A program made the translations under genes and the position numbers. Below the pieces are notes generated by a model. That model was not told the DNA's origin and made no database searches. It worked only from the letters and a program-made list of their open reading frames with translations. 64,000 bases of DNA from Timema cristinae (taxonomy: Eukaryota > Arthropoda > Insecta > Phasmatodea > Timematidae): contig JBCFYV010000012.1 in the NCBI GenBank assembly GCA_039000515.1, forward strand, positions 115,827,949 to 115,891,948. The letters are read 5' to 3'. Within the stretch, counting starts at the first letter, position 1; each line of letters opens with the position of its first letter. Below are positions 45,615 through 64,000 of this stretch, piece after piece.

Positions 45615-45850
45615 AACCTAAATAATGACCTATACCGGTGACCAACGCATCAGTCTCATACTGTCTGGTTTATCGGTGACGACAGAGGCTGAGGTTCGAA
45701 TCTTAGTACAGTGCGATGGGTTTTTTTTCTTAAATAATTTCCCACTCTCTTTCCTTATAAATGCTGGTACATTTTATAAAATTCTGCCTTTCTCCACCCT
45801 AACACATTAGTGTAGATATGTGAATAGTCCAGACAGGTAGTAGTGATACA
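45615..45850 (+). mobile_element. SINE-B, old copy
   Basis: Box B GAGGTTCGAATCTTAG, body and tail CCAGACAGGTAGTAGTG. Confidence 0.65.
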
Positions 45851-45932
45851 CAAAGCTCAGAATATGTTTTATTTATGCTATATTTAGTTTGAATTAATTT
45901 AATGTTTGGTGTAGCTATCTGTACAAGGAGAA

Positions 45933-46245
45933 AGGTAGCCATTGTTCATTTACGAGTTTAGTGCTAGCTTTCTTCATGTTATTCGCTAATAACATACAAT
46001 TGTTATTGTACTAACGGCAGCATTAAGAAACTCCCTAGTCGCCAATGGCTGTAGTATCAATGATTGCTCATAGTAGCCAATAATTTCCACGTGTCCATCA
46101 CAGGCTCTGCCTTAAAATATTAGTGAAGAAATGAAGCTGAGCACTGACAGAACCAAACCTGGATAGCTCAGTGGTATAGCAGTGGCATGCTAAGCCAAGA
46201 TTCTGGGATCGATACCCGTTTCAAGGTGACATTTTTCAAATTTAC
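45933..46245 (+). mobile_element. SINE-C, core and right tRNA-like end only
   Basis: Core (CCACGTGTCCATCACAGGCT) followed by CCTGGATAGCTCAGTGGTAT and GGTGACATTTTTCAAATTTA. The expected left minus-strand tRNA-like end is missing. Confidence 0.65.
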
Positions 46246-46289
46246 AAATAAATTGCTGAGCCAGCTTATAAAATATACATAAATTTGGC

Positions 46290-46500
46290 AACATTGTGGA
46301 TAAGTCAAGTGGTCTTAAGTTTCAGGCTCGCAATAGTCTGGATTGGTACTGACAGAAAGGACAGAGTTCGAATCTCAGCCGGATGCATTCTGGGTTTTCC
46401 ATTCTCTCTTCAAGCTAATGTGGGTGAATTTCCTCTAACCTAGTCTCTCCAACCGTACTCCATAGGTTAAACTTTCAAATAACCCAAGAGTTAAAACATA
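46290..46500 (+). mobile_element. SINE-B, old copy
   Basis: Diverged head and body ending CAAATAACCCAAGAGTTA; about 260 bp upstream of the protease C start. Confidence 0.55.
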
Positions 46501-46763
46501 TATGAATTTAAAAAATATTATTAATTTATACATTAACATAAATTATATATAGTTTTATTGTTGAATTACAGTGTATTTGAGAAGTCTATCTGACAATTAG
46601 TATATTTAATTAATTGATTGGTGTTATATGTCATTGGCAAACATTTGATATGTATTCTAATTTGTTATATTAACTTACCAAGAATCTCACTTTTCTAATT
46701 GCCTATGTAACATAGTTGTATCAAGTAAAAACTATCTATTTAGTATTCTGGAAATTCAGAAAG

Positions 46764-56740
<9,977 letters not shown>

Positions 56741-56931
56741 GAACATGCCAGAATCACAAGCGGGAAATATGATTTTTTTGTTGTCATTTTCTTATAATTA
56801 ACTTTTTATTTTTATTTCTAAAAAAAAATATTTAAAAAAATTCAAGTATTTGAGTAGTTAAATATTGTTTCAGTGTATGGAAGGAATGAGAATTTGTTTT
56901 ACTATTAGTTTGAAACATATTTGTATTACCC

Positions 56932-56937
56932 AATAAA
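56932..56937 (+). terminator. Polyadenylation signal of protease C
   Basis: AATAAA about 190 bp after the stop, the best match downstream of the gene. Confidence 0.45.
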
Positions 56938-57261
56938 AATTCTGTGAGAAGTAGTTCATATTTGGTGTAAAATGTTTCTTTTAAAACAATTAATTTAATC
57001 CTTTAACATAGCATCAAACAAAAGTTATTTCGAATGAACAGCGATGCAGCCATTTTTCGTAATAAAAGTCGTATTGTGCATGGTTAGCTTACTTGTTACT
57101 TTCCATTTTACATGAATGGTACATTAAAGAGCAATGAATAGTTTCTTAATTTACTTTATCATGTATCAGTACAGTCACATGAATAATTTAAATATTTTAA
57201 ATTCAAAAAATTTGCTTATAAAAATTGATTCTATAAATAATTAAAAGTATCTTATACCCTC

Positions 57262-57505
57262 TCGAATGATCAAATGGCCAAGTATTTCACTCTTGCAACA
57301 GACTGGACAGCCAATTATGGGGAGATCAGAGTTTGATTCTCGGCTAGGTGTGTACTGAGGGTGGTTTTTCTTAAATAGTTTTACACTCTTCTTCCACGCC
57401 AAATTAGGTACACTACTTTAAATTTAACCTTCCCCACCCTTAACACAATATCATAATTAGTACATATGTATAAAAAAACGAGTGAGGAGGGAGATGTGGT
57501 GATAA
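57262..57505 (+). mobile_element. SINE-B, old copy
   Basis: Box B AGAGTTTGATTCTCGG, body, decayed tail. Confidence 0.65.
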
Positions 57506-57629
57506 AAAATACATTTATTATTGAGTCATAATATTTGGTAAATAATTAGGTCACTTTAAGTTTGAGTGATGCCCACAAATCCAAATAATAATACATAACA
57601 TTGAGACCAATTTATTTTATTCTAAAATT

Positions 57630-57940
57630 GAAAAATGACACCTGGACACAATAATCAAACCCGGGACTTTTGGCTTGATACACCAATGCTCTGGACACTG
57701 AGCTATCCAGGATATGTGCATTCGTATAGTTGGCATTAACTCTTGGCAGCAAGCATAAAACCTTCCCAAGTCGAAGGTGGCTGTGTTATCTGATAGCTCA
57801 TGATCTTAATTGATCACACATATGTAGATGACAATTTCCACATGTCCATCATAGACTCTGCCTTAAAATATGAGAGTGGCATGACACCTGGATAGCTCAG
57901 TGGTTAGAGCATCGGTTTACTAAGCCAAAGGTCCAAGATT
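57630..57940. mobile_element. SINE-C, inverted double-tRNA element, complete
   Basis: Left minus-strand tRNA-like end (TGACACCTGGACACAATAAT...TGAGCTATCCAGG), core with CTGTGTTATCTGATAGCTCA and CATCATAGACTCTGCCTTAA, right plus-strand end (CCTGGATAGCTCAGTGGTTA...GCCAAAGGTCCAAG). The core is inverted relative to 33029-33320. Confidence 0.82.
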
Positions 57941-59160
57941 AACTTTTGATCAAAAAAGAGAATTGAATTAATTAGGTAGGCCATGTCCTGAATTTTGAAT
58001 GTAACAAAGTGAAAACATACACACCTATATATTTATGCACATTATACAGGTGCAGTTTTTCTACAACACATACCAAGTTCTTTGGGGTGAGTTTATTTTT
58101 TTTATCTTTGCATGTTGTTTGTGATATTAATTTTTGAGTTTAACTAAATGAATATTTAGCAAAACATATTCCGAAATTTGTGTCTTCTTTTAAATATATA
58201 TTAGAAATAATTTATGAATTAAACAGGCTCCAGCTTCTAAAGTGACTGGATACTGCCCTCTCATATATTCAAAAAGTCATGGATGAAGTGTATTTTTCTT
58301 TAAAGAGATGTATATAAAATTTCCTTTTAATACTTCATCCATGGGAATCACACATTTTCAGAAGTAATTTCAATGTACTGTATTGCGTTTTAAAACTTTC
58401 TTTCCTTAAAAAACCAACTTCGTTGTATTTGAAAGTCATGTGACATGTTGATTCCCTCTACCCAATAGGAAGCTAGCCTTCACAACATCAGGTTGCCAGG
58501 AGTTCTCCTAATAGTTAATTTTAACACTGGTGACAAGGGGTCCAGATAAACCTAGTATTATCATAAAGAAAGACAAACTTTTGAATAACACTAGCGCAGA
58601 CTCTTCACGTCAGTTCGGAAACAAACAAAGAACTTTATTAATATCAATTTTATAACAGTGAAAGTGTATTCAAATCAATAAATTGTGTAAAAACATTAAA
58701 TTTTACTGATTTAAATCAAATTACATAGAATTGTATTGTCATAGTCGTGTGATAACAAGTGCGCAGTAAGGCATGCACGCGTCATCATCATAAAACCCCG
58801 GTATGTTATACTTACTGCTCACTGTAAGACATACATGGGTATAATCATCATCATCGTCATTGATAAAATACGGAAACATTATAATTGATACCCAATCGCC
58901 GGGCAGATATCTTAATAATTGGCGCCCAATCACAGGGCAATAAAATCCCATATCATTATAACACAATAATACGTTTATGTCTATTGTTAAAATTTACTTA
59001 GGTGATCAAATTAAAGAATAGTAAATTTCAAGTAGCTGCCCACTAGCTCAAGTTCATAATTTCTGAGCGTACTCCCCTGCTTCCTAAAAGAAAATTACCA
59101 TAAAAAATGTTTGGTTATCGAAAATCTTATAGCACTTTCGAGAAGATCACATATGAATTT
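57941..59160. other. Upstream region of the 59.2 kb ORF
   Basis: No clear repeat family. CCCAATAGGAAGC near 58470 and CACGTCAGTTCGG near 58606 resemble a CCAAT box and an arthropod initiator. Imperfect direct repeats lie at 58752-58860 (CATCATCAT blocks) and at 58885-58945 (ACCCAATCGCCGGGC and GCCCAATCACAGGGC). Confidence 0.35.
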
Positions 59161-59189
59161 CAGAACACGTACCAGACTATTTTGAGTCG

Positions 59190-59537
59190 ATGACTCAACT
59201 TTTGTCAGACATGGTGACAGGTGTCTCGCTCTATTTACCAAGTTATTACTGGCTCCTTTTTATTGTAGCTGTCACAACGTGGCTTTACATCATCAAAAGT
59301 CAAATGTACATAAACAAGAAGAAAATGACTGACTCCCACGAAAACATCTCGAAGATAAGAAAAGCAATCAACAATCAAGAGGACAGAAGCAAAGTAATAC
59401 AACAAAAAATAAATGCAGTAAATGCTTCTAACAATGAGATGCGTGTTCTAATTAGATCAAAAGTCAATCGACTGAGAGATCATACAATGTGTGCTGTGAA
59501 CTTACCGTCAAACATCTTGGAAGAGTTTAAGGATTGA
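59190..59537 (+). CDS. Small single-pass membrane protein, unknown function
   Basis: Intact 115-codon ORF in a region otherwise full of stops. Residues 19-35 (YYWLLFIVAVTTWLYII) form one membrane segment, followed by a KKK stretch and a polar, Lys/Asn/Gln-rich region (about 45-100) likely to form a helix or coiled coil. That arrangement suggests a short lumenal or outer N-terminus and a cytosolic tail. An acceptor-like TTTCAG lies 27 bases before the ATG (ending at 59162) and a CCAAT box plus TCAGT initiator-like site near 58470 and 58610, so a spliced leader is possible. I recognise no family. It could still be a chance ORF, but length, composition and context favour a gene. Confidence 0.5.
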   Translation: MTQLLSDMVTGVSLYLPSYYWLLFIVAVTTWLYIIKSQMYINKKKMTDSHENISKIRKAINNQEDRSKVIQQKINAVNASNNEMRVLIRSKVNRLRDHTMCAVNLPSNILEEFKD

Positions 59538-59954
59538 CGAAATAGATGACCCCTCACATTACGAAACAACAAACAGAATTAAGAGATATTACAGAAAGAT
59601 ATACATATAAATATTTCAGAAACTAAATTGGGTGTATCATTGTAATACTTTTTTATGCCATGTACTAAAAATATATCTCAATATATAAAGTTTTGATTTG
59701 AAAAGATGTTCAATAATAGAAATACCTCTAGACAACCAACAGCTACTCTTTAAGTCATGTTTAGATGTGAATGGTGCAGTTATGTTGTCTTGGTATGACA
59801 AAAGGTATATTTAGAACATATAAAACATATTTTATATCTACATTACTAAAAAAAATAATTTAGTATCATTTTATTGGAATTGATAGTACATTTTAAAAGT
59901 GAATCAGCTTGATATTTTATTTTGTATATGCATATAGTTTTATAATTATTTTTT

Positions 59955-60205
59955 CCCCCACTGGGTTATAGTAGTCGTTCGGGCTATGCATATACATACC
60001 CATTAATTAGGCTAATGTAGTAGAAATGAGGTAGAATTTTAGAGGAACTGTACCTGCAATAGTATAGAGACAGTGTGGGTAACCATAAAGAGAAAAACAC
60101 CCTCAATACACCTGACCAGGATTCAATCTCCGACCTCCCCGTCACTGGCAGTCCAGTCAAACACAAGAGTGATGTGTTAGAATGTGGGGACATCGATGCT
60201 GGTTA
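59955..60205 (-). mobile_element. SINE-B, old copy
   Basis: Diverged tail CACTGGGTTATAGTAGTCG to head ACATCGATGCTGG. Confidence 0.6.
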
Positions 60206-60640
60206 GGTCTAGAATTGGTGTAAAATAACCCTACGATCCTTTCAGGTTGGCTTCCTTTTTATCAGATTTATATGATATATATGTACACGAGTCCTTCGAA
60301 AAATACTATTTTAGGCAACCACAAACTTTTCTAGATAGTTAACACAATCACAGAACACCCATGTTATGATACTGAACATAGAGGAGTTAAATTATACGTA
60401 TTAATTAAAATGGAGACACGATACAAAGTGTGCCATAGCTGCCAAAATTTGAAAAATATAATTAATATTATTTTATAAATGAATAGTAAAAATATTAATA
60501 TATAGGGGTGTACGAAGATACAAAAACTTAAGAATTTGCTTAGAATATTCGTCAGCTACGACTTCAATTTGAAAGAAAAATTTTGGGTTTGACAATTCCA
60601 AAGCTTCACCGATAAAAATATTAGATACACACTTATTTTA
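60206..60640. other. Intergenic, nothing recognised
   Basis: AT-rich, no supported feature. Confidence 0.4.
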
Positions 60641-60644
60641 AATT

Positions 60645-60818
60645 AAATTATTATTATTATTATTATTATTATAACACCGCGTCTTAATACCCGTTTTGGT
60701 TATACGCACTTACACTAATGTGTAATGGTAAGGTGAATGTGAGATGAAATGGAGGACCTACAGTTTAACGTGGGATCCGAACCACGGTGGAGGCCTGGCA
60801 TTCCACACATTCACAAGT
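60645..60818 (-). mobile_element. SINE-A, 5'-truncated
   Basis: (TTA)n, tail ACACCGCGTCTTAATACCCG, body to CACACATTCACAAG; no head. AT-rich flanks (AATTAAATTA) are compatible with a target duplication. Confidence 0.85.
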
Positions 60819-61071
60819 TGTGATTAATTAAATTAAATTAAATTAAATTTGTGTCATTTGGTGCAGTTATGTAATCTTCGTCTACTTTGAATGGTATCTT
60901 ATCTTAGCTTATCTTACATTAATTATTACACTATGGTATAGCTTATAAGATAGTGTCATAGTATAATCTGTAAAGGTAAGACTCCTACCTTTAAGGGTAT
61001 AGGGAGTGTACATCACAAATTAATATGATTTGAATTATTCCTTTTACATTATTTTTTATTTATTTATTTGA

Positions 61072-61545
61072 GGTATTTAACGTATACTTTATGAACTGAC
61101 TAATTATATCAACACACGAGAATGTACTACGCCTTGGTAGCGTAGTTAGCTAATGCGCTGCTTTCGTGTTGAGCTAGACTGCCAAGGATAGGGAGACCGA
61201 TGTTCGAATCTTGCTCGGATGAACTGGGGGTAGTGTTTCTTAAATGTTTTCCCACTATCCTTCCACACAAATGTGGGTTCACTTCCTCTATATTCAACAC
61301 TCCCAATTTCTAATCCATCAACGTAATTAGTACTTAAGCGTATAGCTCGAATGGGTAGTAAGACGCGGTGCTACATATACTATGAACGAGCGCGAAAGAG
61401 CCTGTAAATGTATTTTCACATACCTTTCAGTGTTATTTTACATGCTACAATCGACATGTGACGAACTGCTTTACTTCTCTATCGATGGGAACTCATCAGG
61501 AAACCTAGGTTGGGGGATGGGCCAGTAGCGATGGATTTTCTTCAA
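61072..61545 (-). mobile_element. SINE-D split by SINE-B
   Basis: GGTATTTAACGTATACTTTA at left, continued after 61376 by ACGAGCGCGAAAGAGC and CAATCGACATGTGACG, matching 28500-28792. Head poorly kept. Confidence 0.65.
61128..61376 (+). mobile_element. SINE-B inside SINE-D
   Basis: Head CGCCTTGGTAGCGTAGTTAG, box B ATGTTCGAATCTTGC, shared tail GGGTAGTAAGACGCGGTGCT. Confidence 0.85.
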
Positions 61546-62560
61546 GTGGCAGGCATTATCTCTTTTTGTCCAGTGGCAGCAATGTAAAGTGTAAACCGTG
61601 TTATTTTCATTGTATTAGCCATAATTTGTTTGTTCCCTTTTATGTTTTATGTTTTCTATCCACCTTTCCTGTATCTTCTTCCAAATATATCTTACATTCA
61701 TACATTCAGTTAAGTGTTAAATTAATTGTAGGGGTCTGGCTGATCAGTTTTTTCAATAATCATGTTGGGACTGTACAACCAATAAGCAGTATTAAAGCTC
61801 TAAAACAAATTCCAATTCAAAATTTAAAAAAAAAAACTTTTATTTTTCAACTATTGAATCCTATAATCTTAAATATCCTTAAGGATTCAAGATACTAGGA
61901 TTTGAGGACTCCATCCTTAGATACAATATAAATAAATTATTTGTTTGGGTTTAATTTCTATTTGTATTGTAACTATTCAAATCAAGAAAGTGTTTTATGA
62001 AGAGAAATAGTATATACAATTCTGAATGGCCCACATGAGTCCATGGTGTGACTGAAAATTGTATTTGTTTCTAGCTCAGATTTTATTGTTGTTGTGTATC
62101 ATCTTCTCTTTGAATTAAATTAATTAGTATAATTCTTTCTAATTTAAAAAGAAATTTAGACATGAATAAAACAAATAAACTCTGGAATCAACTGTATTTT
62201 TCTTGTAAAGTCATAATCATAATCATATACATAATAGATTCATGTTTGACAAACCACAACTTATTTAGCCAAATCAGTGTGTCACATCATTAAATAGGAA
62301 ATTAAAGTTACATCGCAGAGTCCTCAATTATTCGAGTCCTGATCAACCACGACTCCATATTATCTGAGTTGGCAAAACAATTTATGTTTCGGGAGAATCA
62401 TCAAGTATTTGAATGCTTGTAAGTTATCAAGGGTCCCTGATGGTCTTGGAGAGAAAAATTGAGGTCAAACCCTGCAATGGGTTGGAAACCACTGCCTTAG
62501 ATAAAGCTGACAACACCCTCACATTGAAATGCACTGCAAAAATAAGTGTGAGATATTAGT
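61546..62560. other. Intergenic, weak repeat traces only
   Basis: Some blocks (AAGGATTCAAGATACTAGGA near 61880) resemble the hAT-like MITE at 5051-5648, and CCTCAATTATTCGAGTCCTG near 62320 resembles pogo-like ends. Neither could be bounded. Confidence 0.35.
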
Positions 62561-62565
62561 TTATT

Positions 62566-63000
62566 TGAAAAATGACCCCCCCCCCCAGACATGGAAATGA
62601 ACCCGGAACCCTTGGCTTAGCGCATCAGCTGAGCTATCCAGGAATTGTTCCATGCCCCAGCATTATTATACATCCTTTTAGTACTGTATCTTACTACACA
62701 TTTGGATTATATACTTTTGTACTAATTGCTCTAACAGTTTTAGGGATAAGAAAGGTTATATTTAGAGGAAGTGTACCCTACATTTGCATGAATGGTGGTG
62801 GAAAAGTATTTGGGGGGATGAGGGGGGAACTTCAGTACACCTGACCGAGATTTGAACCTCGATCTCCTTGTAATCAGCAGTCTAGTCTTCTACAAGAATG
62901 GTGCCATAGACCATGCGGACACCAAAGCATGTCCCCAGTAGTATTGTGCTATGCCAATGGTCCCAGGTTTGCTGCCTGTGTCCAGGTCAAATTTACAAAC
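62566..63000. mobile_element. SINE-C double-tRNA element split by SINE-B
   Basis: Left minus-strand tRNA-like end (AACCCGGAACCCTTGGCTTA...TGAGCTATCCAGG) and right plus-strand end (GTGCTATGCCAATGGTCCCA...TGTGTCCAGGTCAAATTTAC), separated by SINE-B at 62663-62936. Confidence 0.7.
62663..62936 (-). mobile_element. SINE-B inside SINE-C
   Basis: Tail TTTAGTACTGTATCTTACTA to head GCGGACACCAAAGCATG, with box B inverse ACCGAGATTTGAACCTCG. Confidence 0.75.
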
Positions 63001-63089
63001 ATGATATTAGATGTGGTTACATCTGTAGCCTATACATCATTTCTGTATCGCTATTCATGTAAACTTTAATGTGCAAGCATTATCTTTAT

Positions 63090-63310
63090 CCAAGTGTGAG
63101 GTAATTTAAAGGTGCGGCGCCACAGCCACCGGACTGGACTTTACTTGACATGACTGGAGTCCAGTGTGATTTTCCATACAATGTTTATTTATGGTCTAGG
63201 CACCACTGCGACCGGACTTGACTGGGCTTGACATGATCTGCCGACCGGAGTCAGGTCGTGTACGGTTCCAATTGGAAAACTAACTTGAGTCTGTTTCCCC
63301 CACCACTCGT
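63090..63310. repeat. GC-rich repeat, possible MITE arm
   Basis: GGTGCGGCGCCACAGCCACC, then two related blocks (ACTGGACTTTACTTGACATG and CCGGACTTGACTGGGCTTGA). The other end was not located. 63311-64000 shows nothing further. Confidence 0.4.
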
Positions 63311-64000
63311 AACAACACTATCTCCAGCACGTGCAATTGTTTACCTACCACACGTCTACCATTTTCATATTAATATTTTTATTTAAAGTACAAATTTAAA
63401 GAACTTACAATTATATTTAAAGTATCTCTATATTCTTATTAAAAATAAGTTCTCGAATATTAAAACTTGATTTTATAAACCGTTCTAATATTATTAAAAC
63501 AATTTAAAATGTCTTTGTAAGATAAACTTGTAGAGACAGTCCAAGAGCACAGTGTATTGTATGACACAAGTAACAAGAATTTTTGCAACGCCAGGATGAA
63601 ACACAAAATTTGGGATGAGATAGCAGCTATACAGAACATTAAATCGGAGAGTGAAATATAATTTATATAACTTATATTTTTATTTCTATTTTGTACAGTA
63701 AAATAATTTTTCATAAAAATTTGTAAAAAGGAATTATTTTACTTTGCTTGCTTTAGTAACATGCATAATCTGAACAATATAAATTACATCTTCTTGGTTG
63801 TTATTTATTCCCTTATTTGGTATAAGCTTTGGTCTTCCACTACAATGACATGTTTATGTGATGTTACACACTCTTCAAATCTTATTTATAATAAATATGA
63901 TTAATTTAAATTCATATTATTGTAAAGTTTGTGAAATTTTGAAATGTTATTTGGAAGAAACTATCTGTGGGATGATTTGGTTAGTCGAAAGTAGTTTTTA

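Noticed and set aside
57884..57950. tRNA-like sequence with good boxes A and B (similar at 33236, 46160, 30877, 38560)
   Set aside because: None folds as a full tRNA with intact arms that I can support, and all belong to multi-copy SINEs.
58278..58343. Short palindrome CATGGATGAAGT / ACTTCATCCATG, candidate small-RNA hairpin
   Set aside because: Pairing stops after about 12 bases, too short for a miRNA precursor.
58917..58945. TTGGCGCCCAATCACAGGGC, like a retroviral-type primer-binding site
   Set aside because: No LTR pair, no gag or pol nearby; an imperfect duplicate lies 34 bases upstream, so it is probably a local repeat.

Overview
The window is AT-rich eukaryotic nuclear DNA, almost certainly from an arthropod and probably an insect. 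Genes are split into short exons with GT-AG introns of 0.2 to several kb. The proteases have insect-like IVGGEPTT activation sites. Introns and spacers are packed with tRNA-derived SINEs, non-LTR retrotransposon pieces and short DNA transposons. I cannot name the species.

Layout. (1) About 0.8-8.5 kb, minus strand: a POC1-type centriolar WD40 gene, with five coding exons seen, a likely untranslated first exon near 8.3-8.5 kb, and a C-terminus running off the left edge. (2) 15.5-56.7 kb: three S1 serine protease genes, A (plus, 15516-30705), B (minus, 33500-42528) and C (plus, 46764-56740). All have seven coding exons with the same intron phases and nearly the same exon sizes, so they are tandem or inverted duplicates. 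A and B converge; B and C diverge from a 4.2 kb spacer. B and C have a trypsin-type pocket (Asp189), while A has a small-residue, elastase/chymotrypsin-like pocket and a 51-residue C-terminal tail. Each is a predicted secreted zymogen: signal exon, pro-segment and Arg or Lys before I(I/V)GG, then the His, Asp and Ser exons. (3) 59.2 kb: a 115-codon intact ORF for a small single-pass membrane protein of unknown function. The remainder is repeats.

Repeats. At least six tRNA-headed SINE families occur, here labelled A to G (my names). A and B have unrelated heads but the same 3' tail. F shares its 3' end with an RTE-like LINE. C is unusual: its intact copies carry two tRNA-like segments in inverted orientation, one at each end of a conserved middle. 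hAT, Tc1/mariner/pogo and Harbinger-like short elements are present, several nested. Two minisatellites have grown out of LINE coding sequence, and three others lie in protease introns. A retroposed 440-bp hairpin and a 1.3-kb palindrome also sit in introns.

Three coding exons (two in POC1, one in protease C) each lack one base relative to the expected frame, all beside short same-base runs. This looks more like assembly indels than gene decay, because restoring one base in each makes every exon phase add up.
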